From assembly GCA_958415625.1 (NCBI GenBank), contig CATYZI010000023.1:1-37749 (forward strand): a stretch of 37,749 nt of DNA. The letters run 5' to 3'. This document shows positions 1-7,875 of this stretch, one piece after another; the first letter of the stretch is position 1; every line of letters begins with the position of its first letter. A program made the translations under genes and the position numbers. The notes below the pieces were generated by a model. That model had not been told where the DNA came from and did not search any database. It worked only from the letters and a program-made list of their open reading frames with translations. The stretch comes from an uncultured Collinsella sp. (GTDB taxonomy: Bacteria; Actinomycetota; Coriobacteriia; Coriobacteriales; Coriobacteriaceae).

Positions 1-74
1 TAAACAAAAAACGTACCCGAACCCTTTCTCGTAAAGAATCGGGTTCGAGTACGAACTGAATGCCGGAGCAATAA

Positions 75-115
75 AAAACCACCACAAAGGTGCCTGTCCC
101 CTTTGTGGTGGTTTT
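75..115 (-). terminator. Intrinsic terminator of the dehydrogenase gene
   Basis: Perfect 16-bp inverted repeat, AAAACCACCACAAAGG against CCTTTGTGGTGGTTTT, with a 9-nt loop. It lies 9 bp past the stop codon of the minus-strand gene. Read on the minus strand the stem runs into a T-rich tail, as expected of a rho-independent terminator. The + strand also ends in TTTT, so it could act both ways. Nearly the same 41 bp, including the loop, occurs in opposite orientation at 7802-7842, so it may be a dispersed genomic repeat used as a terminator. Confidence 0.85.
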
Positions 116-124
116 GGGTTAGAG

Positions 125-1207
125 CTAGAGCGTGTGGCCGTAGGCGTTGGCGGCCCTGATGGCAGCGGCGAACTTCTCGTCAGTGAAGGGCTCCGGGTTG
201 CCCTGCTTCCACTCGTTGGTGGTGTGCGCGTACTCGCACAGGGCGGAGATATCGGACTCGGAAAGCCCGACCTGCTCAAGCGTCACGGGCAGTCCCATCT
301 GCTTGTTAAAGGCTGCGTAGCGCTCAAGGTTCTCGGTATCGCCCGTGTAGGCAAACAGCACCAGCACGCCCAGGCTCACGACCTCGCCGTGCAGGTAGGA
401 GCCCTCGCGTGGAATGCTGCAGGAAGCGTTGTAGAACGCGTGCGCCACGCTCGAGTTGTAGTAGTAATCGTTTTGGTTGGTCAGGTTCGAGACATAGCCC
501 GTGTTGACCACGATGTCGAGCGCGATCTGCTTGACGGCTTCGGTCGACTGGTCCTGGCGCACGTCCTCAAGACCCTGGACGCCATAGGTAAACAGCGGCT
601 CGGAACAGGTGTGCGCGAGTGCCAGGCCAAGGCCGGCCGTGTGCTCCAGGTTGCCGGCGCTCGTGGCGTACTCGACCTCGGGCTGCTTGGACAGGGCATC
701 GCCCACGCCGGCCCAGAAGTACTCTGCCGGTGCCTCGGCGATGATCTTGGGGTTGATGAAGATGTGCGCGGGGCGGTTGGGGTACGAATAGCCCTCGAGC
801 GAGCCGTCGTCGTTGTAGACGACGGCAATGGCGGTCGCGGCCGAGCAGTTGGAGCAGATCGTCGGCACCGTAAAGACGTTCTTCTTGAGCTCGATGGCCG
901 CCGTCTTCACGGTGTCGAGCGCCTTGCCGCCGCCGCATGCGATAAGCACGTCGGCTTCCTGGCAGGCGGGGGAGTTTACGACCTTGGCGATATTGGCGCG
1001 CGTACTGTTGGTACCGTAGACGCGCGTCTCTAGAATCTCGACGTCGGTACCTTCCAGCACAGCTTCGATACCGGGAAGTGCTGCGGCCAGTGCCCGCTTG
1101 CCACCGATGATTGCGACCTTGGTCGCTCCGTATTCGGCCAGCGCGCCGGGCAGCTCGTCAAAGCAGTCTTCGCCGACGGTATAGTCGCTCATTCCAATCG
1201 TGCGCAT
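125..1207 (-). CDS. Glycerol dehydrogenase-like, metal-dependent alcohol dehydrogenase
   Basis: A 360-residue member of the iron-containing alcohol dehydrogenase superfamily, closest in pattern to the zinc-dependent glycerol dehydrogenase branch, which oxidises a polyol with NAD+ in the cytoplasm. The NAD-binding segment GGGKALDTVK is at residues 92-101. The expected metal ligands are visible as D170 (in GVGDALSK), H256 (SSVAHAFYN) and H273 (YLHGEV), close to their positions in characterised glycerol dehydrogenases. Length is normal for the family. The ATG start is preceded by AGAGGG about 7 nt upstream. The gene is monocistronic, ends in a strong hairpin and diverges from the ileS leader. 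No dihydroxyacetone kinase or other glycerol gene is nearby, so the substrate is unproven; another polyol or hydroxyketone is possible. Confidence 0.85.
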   Translation of the reverse strand: MRTIGMSDYTVGEDCFDELPGALAEYGATKVAIIGGKRALAAALPGIEAVLEGTDVEILETRVYGTNSTRANIAKVVNSPACQEADVLIACGGGKALDTVKTAAIELKKNVFTVPTICSNCSAATAIAVVYNDDGSLEGYSYPNRPAHIFINPKIIAEAPAEYFWAGVGDALSKQPEVEYATSAGNLEHTAGLGLALAHTCSEPLFTYGVQGLEDVRQDQSTEAVKQIALDIVVNTGYVSNLTNQNDYYYNSSVAHAFYNASCSIPREGSYLHGEVVSLGVLVLFAYTGDTENLERYAAFNKQMGLPVTLEQVGLSESDISALCEYAHTTNEWKQGNPEPFTDEKFAAAIRAANAYGHTL

Positions 1208-1385
1208 AGTAGCCCTCTTTCGTTAGATAAAGTGCTTTCAGGTATTTTGCTCCAAGTGAGTGCTTGCGACCGCGAGAAATTTCTAAAGTATGAAACCGAT
1301 GTTGAGGGTTTTTCGCCGGCGTTTGCCGTGCTACCATACAGCGCAGAAGCGTTGATGGGGACGAGTAGTCGGCCGTCCGCATGCT

Positions 1386-1650
1386 ACAGAGAGCGGGGAG
1401 CGCTGAGAACCCGTGCATGCGACCGATGAAAATCACCCCGGAGCTGCGGTCCCAACGGACGCGTCGTGCAGACACGTCTTAGTAGACATCGCCGAGATGG
1501 TCGTCGATACAGGCCAGCCGAGTAACGGATGCGAGCGCGCTATCACGCGGGCGAGGGCATCTAAGCTGGGTGGTTAAGCGAAGAGCTTTTGCGGGCACAT
1601 AGCCCGTTTTGTGGCGCTTCGTCCCAGCTTGTAGGGACGGGTGCTTTTTT
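1386..1650 (+). promoter_or_regulatory. Isoleucine T-box riboswitch controlling ileS
   Basis: This leader carries the parts of a T-box that senses uncharged tRNA. The GA-rich AGAGAGC motif opens Stem I at 1388. The specifier segment GAAAATCACCCCGGAGCTG follows, with the Ile codon ATC at 1432-1434. The T-box bulge GGGTGGTTAAGCG is at 1568-1580; its TGGT (1571-1574) can pair with the ACCA end of a tRNA-Ile with discriminator A. A terminator stem, CGTCCC (1620-1625) against GGGACG (1634-1639), leads to GGGTGC and six T (1645-1650). Uncharged tRNA-Ile would favour the antiterminator and allow ileS transcription. The T-box sequence departs from AGGGTGGNACCGCG in its second half. A second short hairpin (GGGCGTGCGCGCCC, 1661-1674) precedes the ribosome binding site. 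The stretch 1208-1385 shows no gene and no promoter I would trust. Confidence 0.88.
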
Positions 1651-1693
1651 GGTGCCCAGAGGGCGTGCGCGCCCATGACAAGAAAGGGGTACC

Positions 1694-4495
1694 GTGGCAA
1701 ACGAGTACAAGCAGACGATGAATCTGCCCAAAACCGGCTTTCCCATGCGTGCCGGTCTTTCCAAGTCCGAGCCCAAGCGACTCAAGGATTGGCAGGACAA
1801 CAAGGTCTACGAGCAGGTTCTGAAGAAGAACGAGGGTCACAAGAAGTTCGTGCTGCACGACGGCCCTCCGTACGCCAACGGTCCGATCCATATCGGCCAC
1901 GCCATGAACAAGATCTCCAAGGACATGATCAACCGCTACTGGATGATGCAGGGCTATGAGGTCCCTTATGTCCCCGGTTGGGACTGCCATGGTCAGCCGA
2001 TCGAGCATAAGGTCGAGGAGAAGCTCGGCACCGAGAAGTTCAACCAGACCTCCACGGCTAAGATTCGCGAGCTCTGCAACAAGTTCGCCGTCGAGAACAT
2101 CGAGCTGCAGAAGGCCGGTTTCCGTCGTCTGGGCGTGCTCGGCGACTGGGACAACCCCTACCTGACGCTCTATCACCAGCATGACGCTGCCGACATCGAG
2201 GTCTTTAAGGCCATGTTCGATAAGGGCATGATCTATCGCGGCCACAAGCCGGTTCACTGGTGCAAGCACTGCCACACCGCACTCGCCGAGGCCGAGATTG
2301 AGTACTCCGACGAGACGAGCCCGTCCATCTTCGTGCGCTTTGAGATGACTTCCAAGCCCGCCGGCCTCGAGGACTTCGACGGCCCGGTCGACTTCATCAT
2401 CTGGACGACCACGCCGTGGACCATCCCCTCCGACCAGGCCGTTTCCCTCAAGCCCGGCGCCGCCTACGTCGCCGTTGAGCACGATGGTCGTGCCGAGGTC
2501 ATGCTCGAGGACCTGGCTCCCAAGTGCTGCGAGGAGTTTGGCTGGGAGTACACCCCGGTCATGGTCGATGGCAAGCCCTACGTGGTTCCCGCTGAGACCT
2601 TCCACCACATCCACTACAAGCAGCCGATCTTTGACGGCGTCGAGGGCGTGGCGCTGCTGGCCGATTACGTCGGCGTCGACGACGGTACCGGTATCGTCCA
2701 CAACTCGCCCGGCCATGGCGTCGACGACTACTTTGCCTGCCTCAAGGAGGGCATCACCGACATCTGCATGCCGGTCGATGACGACGGCAAGTTCTACACC
2801 GGTGAGGAGTTTGGCACCGGTGGCCCCTTCAGCGGTATGGATACCGATGAGGCCAACCCGCACATCATCGAGTTCCTGCGCGATCGCGGCACCCTGGTCC
2901 TCGAGAAGAAGATCACGCACAGCTATCCGCACTGCTGGCGCTGCAAGCACCCGGTGCTCTTCCGTGCTACCGACCAGTGGTTCGTCTCGATGGACAAGAC
3001 CGGTTTGCGCGAGCAGGCTGGCAAAGAGGTTCGCGAGAACGTCAAGTGGTATCCGGCCCATGCCGCCAACCGCATTGGCGCCATGGTCGAGCAGCGTCCC
3101 GACTGGTGCATTAGCCGTCAGCGCAACTGGGGCGTGCCTATCCCGAGCTACACCTGCGCCGACTGCGGCGAGAAGGTCATGAACGACGCCACGCTCGACG
3201 CCGTCATCAAGCTCTTCCACGAGAAGGGTTCCGACGCCTGGTTCACCGACGCTCCCGAGAGCTACCTGGGCGAGGCCTGCGTCTGCCCCAAGTGCGGCGG
3301 CCATCACCTCAAGGCCGATAAGGACATCCTCGACGTGTGGTGGGATTCCGGCGTCTCCTGGAAGGCCGTCTGCGAGTACCGTCCCGAGCTTGAGTATCCG
3401 TCGGACGTGTATCTTGAGGGCTCCGACCAGCACCGCGGTTGGTTCCAGAGCTCGCTGCTCACCTCGGTTGGCGCCAACGGCCATGCTCCGTACAAGGCGG
3501 TCGTCTCGCAGGGCTTCACCCTCGACGGCCAGGGCCGTAAGATGTCCAAGTCGCTCGGCAACGTCATCGACCCCAACAAGGTCTGCGACGAGATGGGCGC
3601 CGACATCATCCGTCTGTGGGTTGCATCCGTCGATACCAGCTCCGACGTGTCCATCGACCACGAGATCCTTGCTCGTACGTCCGATGCCTACCGTCGTTTC
3701 CGCAACACGCTGCGCTTCCTGCTCTCCGAGCTCGAGGGTCAGTTTGAGCCCGAGACCGACGGCGTCGCCTTTGCCGACCTGCTGCCGCTCGACAAACTCA
3801 TGGTTGCCCGCCTGACCCAGGTTCAGGCCGAGGTCGACGATGCCTACGCCAGCTACGAGTTCCCGCGTGCTTACCGTGCGCTTTACGACTTCGTGGTTAC
3901 CGAGCTCTCCAACGTGTACCTCGACGCCCTGAAGGACCGTCTGTACTGCGACAAGCCCGGCTCGCTCGAGCGCCGCAGCGCCCAGACCGTGCTGGCCGAG
4001 CTCTTCTCGATGCTCATGCGCGACCTGCAGCCGATCTTGTCTTACACCGTCGACGAAGCCATGGCCTATGCGCCCGCTGGCTGCGTCGATCACCAGAAGT
4101 ACGCCGCGCTGCTCGATTGGTATAAGTCGCCCATCACGGTTGACGAGGCCAATGAGTTTGAGGGCGTGCTCGAGGCTTCTCTCGAGCTCCGTAGCGCCGT
4201 GACCAAGGCCCTTGAGGATGCCCGTTCTGCCGGCACCTTCACTAAGAGCCAGCAGGTCCGTGTCAGGGCGGTCGTCCCCGCCGAGATGTACGCGCTGCTG
4301 ACCGGCGACAAGGCCGTCGACCTGGCCGAGTTCTACATCGTTTCCGCTGTTGAGCTCACCCAGGGCGAGGAGCTTTCCGTCGTCATCGAGGCTGCCGAGG
4401 GCGAGTGCTGCGACCGTTGCTGGAACTACCGCACCACCGTCGGCGAGTACAACGGCCACGCGCATATCTGTAAACGCTGCGCCGAGGCGCTGTAG
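1694..4495 (+). CDS. ileS: Isoleucyl-tRNA synthetase
   Basis: A 933-residue class I aminoacyl-tRNA synthetase that charges tRNA-Ile with isoleucine using ATP in the cytoplasm. The nucleotide-binding signature HIGH is at residues 66-69 within PYANGPIHIGH, and KMSKS is at 616-620. The intervening insertion (CP1) domain, which carries editing in this family, contains the TTTPWT and GTGIVHNSPGHG blocks. The C-terminus ends in a zinc-binding pattern with cysteines at 906, 909, 926 and 929. Size and layout match the standard bacterial type. The start is GTG, chosen because AGAAAGGGG lies just upstream at 1681-1689. Expression is expected to be controlled by the T-box in its leader. The stop codon lies inside a perfect 16-bp inverted repeat. 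Confidence 0.97.
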   Translation: MANEYKQTMNLPKTGFPMRAGLSKSEPKRLKDWQDNKVYEQVLKKNEGHKKFVLHDGPPYANGPIHIGHAMNKISKDMINRYWMMQGYEVPYVPGWDCHGQPIEHKVEEKLGTEKFNQTSTAKIRELCNKFAVENIELQKAGFRRLGVLGDWDNPYLTLYHQHDAADIEVFKAMFDKGMIYRGHKPVHWCKHCHTALAEAEIEYSDETSPSIFVRFEMTSKPAGLEDFDGPVDFIIWTTTPWTIPSDQAVSLKPGAAYVAVEHDGRAEVMLEDLAPKCCEEFGWEYTPVMVDGKPYVVPAETFHHIHYKQPIFDGVEGVALLADYVGVDDGTGIVHNSPGHGVDDYFACLKEGITDICMPVDDDGKFYTGEEFGTGGPFSGMDTDEANPHIIEFLRDRGTLVLEKKITHSYPHCWRCKHPVLFRATDQWFVSMDKTGLREQAGKEVRENVKWYPAHAANRIGAMVEQRPDWCISRQRNWGVPIPSYTCADCGEKVMNDATLDAVIKLFHEKGSDAWFTDAPESYLGEACVCPKCGGHHLKADKDILDVWWDSGVSWKAVCEYRPELEYPSDVYLEGSDQHRGWFQSSLLTSVGANGHAPYKAVVSQGFTLDGQGRKMSKSLGNVIDPNKVCDEMGADIIRLWVASVDTSSDVSIDHEILARTSDAYRRFRNTLRFLLSELEGQFEPETDGVAFADLLPLDKLMVARLTQVQAEVDDAYASYEFPRAYRALYDFVVTELSNVYLDALKDRLYCDKPGSLERRSAQTVLAELFSMLMRDLQPILSYTVDEAMAYAPAGCVDHQKYAALLDWYKSPITVDEANEFEGVLEASLELRSAVTKALEDARSAGTFTKSQQVRVRAVVPAEMYALLTGDKAVDLAEFYIVSAVELTQGEELSVVIEAAEGECCDRCWNYRTTVGEYNGHAHICKRCAEAL

Positions 4496-4526
4496 GTTTC
4501 GGCGTTCGTAGAACGCCGAAACCTAC
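4492..4526 (+). terminator. Perfect hairpin spanning the ileS stop codon
   Basis: GTAGGTTTCGGCGTTC and its exact reverse complement are separated by only 3 nt, giving a 16-bp stem that includes the last two bases of the ileS stop codon. The position suggests transcript termination or 3'-end protection. There is no T-run after the stem, so it is not a classical intrinsic terminator; rho-dependent ending, RNA processing or a repeat element are alternatives. Confidence 0.6.
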
Positions 4527-4541
4527 CGACGCTGCAAACGC

Positions 4542-4628
4542 CCCTAAGCGGCAATCTGACGTTCAATCGTCGGTCGCGTACCAAAGTACGCTTCCCTCCT
4601 CTTTCACGTCACCTTGCTCGCTTAGGGA
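4542..4628. repeat. 86-bp imperfect palindrome between ileS and lspA
   Basis: CCCTAAGCGGCAATCTGACGT (4542-4562) pairs with the segment at 4607-4627, whose reverse complement differs only by one extra A and two mismatches. Inside is a second perfect hairpin, GCGTAC-CAAA-GTACGC (4576-4591). The 307-bp gap between ileS and lspA contains this element and the stop-codon hairpin, then AT-richer sequence with no gene I can support. Function is unknown: a second terminator, a structured leader of lspA, or a mobile palindromic repeat. Confidence 0.6.
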
Positions 4629-4802
4629 CGTTTTCGCTGTTGTGGCCAAATGAGCGGCGTTTCCTTTGTTGGTGCGAAGAGTTGTTATTTCTGGCGGGTT
4701 TTCGTTGTTGAGCGACGACATCGGATTCATTTCTATCGTTTGCACGGTAGGATAATGTGTTGCATTAAACGTAACTCGAGTTCTTGAGGGTAGGGGATTG
4801 AT

Positions 4803-5402
4803 TTGGGTCGTACTGGGGATATGACGCCGCCTTTGCGTTGGCGGTTGGGTATTGCTGGTGGGGTGGCGCTGGTTGTGTTGCTTGTTGACCAGCTGACCAA
4901 GCTTGCGGTTCGTGCCGTGGGCGATGCTCTGCATGTGACTGTTATCCCTGGTGTCATCGACTTCATGTTTGTCCGCAATATCGGTGCCGCCTTTAGCATG
5001 GGCGAGGGGCATGGCATCGCGTTTGCCGTGCTGGCGTTGGCGGTCATTATCGCTATTGCTGTGTACCTCGTTCGTGTACCCCAGCTCGCCCATCTTGAGG
5101 TTGTGGGCATGGCGATGGTTGCCGGCGGTGCTATCGGCAACGCTATCGACCGTCTGGCCTTTGGCTTCGTGACCGATTTTATTGCCACCACCTTCATCGA
5201 CTTTCCCGTCTTCAATGTGGCCGATATCGGCATTACCGTGGGTGTCGTGCTCGCCCTTATCGGCTACATGTTCTTGAGCCCTGCGGCCCGCGAAGTCGAT
5301 GCGACCGCCGAGCTCAACGCCCGTGACGAGGCCCGCGCCAAGCGCAAGGCTAAACAGCGTGGGGAGCGTGCCCGCAAGATTCGCGAAAGGAACGAGCGCT
5401 AA
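4803..5402 (+). CDS. lspA: Lipoprotein signal peptidase (signal peptidase II)
   Basis: A 199-residue inner-membrane aspartyl protease that removes the signal peptide from diacylglyceryl-modified prolipoproteins. Four hydrophobic helices occupy roughly residues 14-160. The catalytic pair is D116 in NAIDRL and D141 in FNVADIG, and the conserved NIGAAFS block is at 59-65. Residues 163-199 form a strongly charged Arg/Lys/Glu tail not needed for the core fold; ordinary family members are about 160 residues. The start is TTG, supported by AGGGG 6 nt upstream; the in-frame ATG at 4821 has no well-placed ribosome binding site. The stop overlaps the next gene's ATG (TAATG), so the two are translationally coupled, an arrangement common in Gram-positive bacteria. 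Confidence 0.94.
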   Translation: MGRTGDMTPPLRWRLGIAGGVALVVLLVDQLTKLAVRAVGDALHVTVIPGVIDFMFVRNIGAAFSMGEGHGIAFAVLALAVIIAIAVYLVRVPQLAHLEVVGMAMVAGGAIGNAIDRLAFGFVTDFIATTFIDFPVFNVADIGITVGVVLALIGYMFLSPAAREVDATAELNARDEARAKRKAKQRGERARKIRERNER

Positions 5403-6415
5403 TGGCCGACATCCATATTCTTGTTGCCGACGATACCGCTGGTCAGCGTCTTGACGCCTATCTGGGCGCCAATGACGGCTGCCCCACGCGCTCTGCCTGC
5501 GCGCATCTGATCGAGGGCGGTGCCGTTGCTATCAATGGCGAGACCTGCCTGTCCAAAAAGTACGCCGTGCGTGCCGGCGATCGTATTTCGGTCGATCTTC
5601 CCGAGCCGCACGATCCAACTGACGTGATTCCCGAGGCCATTCCCCTCGATATCCGCTACGAGGACGACTACCTCATCGTGCTCTCCAAGCAGCGCGGTCT
5701 GGTGTGCCATCCCGCTCATGGCCACGAGAGCGGCACCCTTGCGAACGCCTTGGTCTATCACTGTGGCATCGACCATCTGGGCACCGTGCAGGGCGAGGAC
5801 CGTCCCGGCATCGTGCATCGCCTGGATCGCGATACCTCTGGCCTCATGCTCGCCGCTAAGGACGATGACACCCAGCGTGCGCTCCAAAACCTTATCCGCA
5901 CGCGAACGCTCGACCGTCGCTACATTACGCTCGTTCACGGGCACATCGCTATGGATGAGGGCACCATCAACACCGGTATCGCCCGGTCCACGCGTGACCG
6001 CGTTAAGATGGCGGTTTCCGATGATCCTTTCGCGCGCCAGGCCATCACGACCTTCAAGGTTCTCGAGCGTTTCGATTCCACCCGCTTTGACGATGGCTAT
6101 ACGCTCGTCGAGTGCCATCTGTTTACCGGCCGCACGCACCAGATTCGCGTGCATATGCGCCATATCAATCACGCCTGCGTGGGCGATCCGCTCTACGGCA
6201 AGTGCGATGCGCGCGCCGATCAGGGCCTGACCAGGCAATTCCTGCATTCGTGGCGCGTGGCGTTCGATCATCCCGTGACGGGGGAGCTCATTGAGTGCCG
6301 CGATGAACTACCGTGGGATCTTGCCGCCGTCTTGGACGATTTGGCCCCACGCTCGCTTGGCCGAACCGCTGCTGGCGACGAAATCGTTCCGCAGCTCGGT
6401 CTGCTCGAAGCCTAG
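5402..6415 (+). CDS. RluA-family 23S rRNA pseudouridine synthase (RluD-like)
   Basis: A 337-residue protein that isomerises uridine to pseudouridine in structured RNA, most likely large-subunit rRNA. An S4-type RNA-binding domain covers about residues 14-70, ending in the block VRAGDRISVDLPEP. The catalytic domain has the RluA signature HRLDRDTSGL with the nucleophile Asp at 142, followed by the late motif FTGRTHQIRVH. Length and order match RluD/YlyB proteins. The start codon overlaps the lspA stop by one base. The exact target uridines cannot be read from sequence. Confidence 0.92.
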   Translation: MADIHILVADDTAGQRLDAYLGANDGCPTRSACAHLIEGGAVAINGETCLSKKYAVRAGDRISVDLPEPHDPTDVIPEAIPLDIRYEDDYLIVLSKQRGLVCHPAHGHESGTLANALVYHCGIDHLGTVQGEDRPGIVHRLDRDTSGLMLAAKDDDTQRALQNLIRTRTLDRRYITLVHGHIAMDEGTINTGIARSTRDRVKMAVSDDPFARQAITTFKVLERFDSTRFDDGYTLVECHLFTGRTHQIRVHMRHINHACVGDPLYGKCDARADQGLTRQFLHSWRVAFDHPVTGELIECRDELPWDLAAVLDDLAPRSLGRTAAGDEIVPQLGLLEA

Positions 6416-6433
6416 CCAGTATTAGGTGGTTTC

Positions 6434-6463
6434 TTGAACTCGATAAGCCTGCGGTAAGATATA
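6434..6463 (+). promoter_or_regulatory. Possible promoter of the glycosyltransferase gene
   Basis: TTGAAC (6434-6439) is followed at 17-18 bp by AGATAT/GATATA, within a locally AT-richer stretch after the pseudouridine synthase stop and about 35 bp ahead of the next start codon. The -10 match is imperfect, so this is a weak call. Confidence 0.35.
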
Positions 6464-6497
6464 CGGTTGTTTACGTAACGCGTTCTCGGGAGCCTGC

Positions 6498-7793
6498 ATG
6501 CTCGCCTTTTTGCAAACCAACACACCCATAGTGATCTTTAACCAGATTGTGGTTACGCTGCTTACGGTCTGCTTTCTGTACCAGGTGGTCTTCTTTGTCA
6601 TTGGTGCTCTCCGTGGTGAGGTCGCGCCCCCTAAGGCCAAAAAGCTGCATCGTTATGCCTTCTTTATCGCGGCGCATAACGAGGAAGCCGTGATCGCCAA
6701 CCTTGTTCGCTCCATCAAGGACCAGGATTATCCGTCCGAGCTTATTGAGGTCTTCGTGGTCGCCGATGCCTGCACCGACAACACGGCGCAGCTCGCGCGC
6801 GAGGCGGGCGCCGTCGTCTATGAGCGTAATGACCTGGCCCGTAAGGGCAAGAGCTGGGTCATGGACTTTGGTTTTGATCGCATTCTCAACGAGTATCCCG
6901 ATACTTTTGAGGGCTATTTCATCTTTGACGCCGACAACGTTATTTCCCGCGATTACGTCTCCAAGATGAACGATGCCTTTGACCAGGGCTTTCATGTGGT
7001 CACGAGCTATCGTAACTCCAAGAACTTCGGCAGCTCTTGGATTTCGGCGGCTAATGCCACCTGGTATCTGCGCGAGGCACGCTTCCTCAACAACGCGCGC
7101 AACATCTGCAAGACGTCTTGTGCCGTCTCGGGCTCGGGCTACCTCATCTCCGCCAGTGTTATCGAGGGCATGCACGGCTGGCAGTTCCATACACTGACCG
7201 AGGACATCCAGTTCACCACGTTCTGCGCCATTCACGGCATCCGCATCGGCTATGCGCCGGCTGAGTTCTTTGACGAGCAGCCGGTGACGTTTAAGGCGTC
7301 CTGGAAACAGCGCATGCGTTGGACCAAGGGCTTCTACCAGGTCTTTTTTACCTACGGCAAGCATCTTGTTAAATCGACGTTTCGCTATCATCGCTTTGCC
7401 GCATATGACATGTTTATGACCATCGCTCCGGGCATGCTGCTGTCCCTGATCTCCATGCTTGCCAACGCGACCTTCCTCATCGTGGGCGGGCTTTCGCACG
7501 GCTTCTTGGCCACCGAGGTCGAGATGCAGGCTTGTGCCGCTTCGCTCATCATGACCTTTGTCATGATGTACCAGACCTTCTTTATCCTGGCGCTACTCAC
7601 GACCATCTTCGAGTACAAGCACATTCATTGCGCGCAAAAGTGGCGTTTGGTGACCAACCTGTTTACCTTCCCGATCTTTATGTTCAGCTATATCCCCATC
7701 ACAGTGGCTGCACTGTTCCTAAAGGTCGACTGGGTTCCGACGCAGCACGCCGTCAACGTTACCCTCGACGAGGTCATGCAAGGCGCCAAATAA
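6498..7793 (+). CDS. Membrane-bound family 2 glycosyltransferase
   Basis: A 431-residue processive-type GT2 enzyme that would transfer sugar from a nucleotide-sugar at the inner membrane. A first helix spans about residues 11-36. The GT-A domain follows, with FFIAAHNEEAV (55-65), the metal-binding DAD (144-146), TED (234-236) and the QRMRW acceptor motif (271-275). The C-terminal third holds several further membrane helices. This set resembles hyaluronan/cellulose synthase and poly-N-acetylglucosamine synthase relatives. GGGAG 5 nt upstream supports the ATG. No partner polysaccharide gene is adjacent, and a terminator-like repeat follows directly, so the gene is probably expressed alone. Product and sugar donor are unknown; a surface glycan or glycolipid is the likely role. 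Confidence 0.9.
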   Translation: MLAFLQTNTPIVIFNQIVVTLLTVCFLYQVVFFVIGALRGEVAPPKAKKLHRYAFFIAAHNEEAVIANLVRSIKDQDYPSELIEVFVVADACTDNTAQLAREAGAVVYERNDLARKGKSWVMDFGFDRILNEYPDTFEGYFIFDADNVISRDYVSKMNDAFDQGFHVVTSYRNSKNFGSSWISAANATWYLREARFLNNARNICKTSCAVSGSGYLISASVIEGMHGWQFHTLTEDIQFTTFCAIHGIRIGYAPAEFFDEQPVTFKASWKQRMRWTKGFYQVFFTYGKHLVKSTFRYHRFAAYDMFMTIAPGMLLSLISMLANATFLIVGGLSHGFLATEVEMQACAASLIMTFVMMYQTFFILALLTTIFEYKHIHCAQKWRLVTNLFTFPIFMFSYIPITVAALFLKVDWVPTQHAVNVTLDEVMQGAK

Positions 7794-7801
7794 CCACCGC
7801 C

Positions 7802-7842
7802 AAAACCACCACAAAGGGGGCAGGCACCTTTGTGGTGGTTTT
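7802..7842 (+). terminator. Terminator hairpin, inverted copy of the 75-115 element
   Basis: AAAACCACCACAAAGG (7802-7817) and its reverse complement (7827-7842) flank a 9-nt loop, followed by TGCTTTT. It lies 8 bp after the glycosyltransferase stop and looks like its intrinsic terminator. The reverse complement of 75-115 matches this 41-bp segment at 40 of 41 positions, loop included. Confidence 0.85.
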
Positions 7843-7875
7843 TGCTTTTGAGAGGGCTGTCCCGGGAGGTGTCCT

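Noticed and set aside
1275..1284. AGAAATTTCT palindrome between the dehydrogenase gene and the T-box
   Set aside because: A 10-bp palindrome is expected by chance in sequence of this length and no neighbouring promoter fixes its meaning.
1574..4465. A very long minus-strand open frame opposite ileS
   Set aside because: It is a shadow of the GC-rich ileS codon pattern. Its translation has no recognisable domain and a composition typical of antisense frames, while ileS carries all synthetase motifs.
4563..5233. Minus-strand frames over the ileS-lspA gap and lspA
   Set aside because: They run antisense through lspA, begin without ribosome binding sites and show no family pattern.
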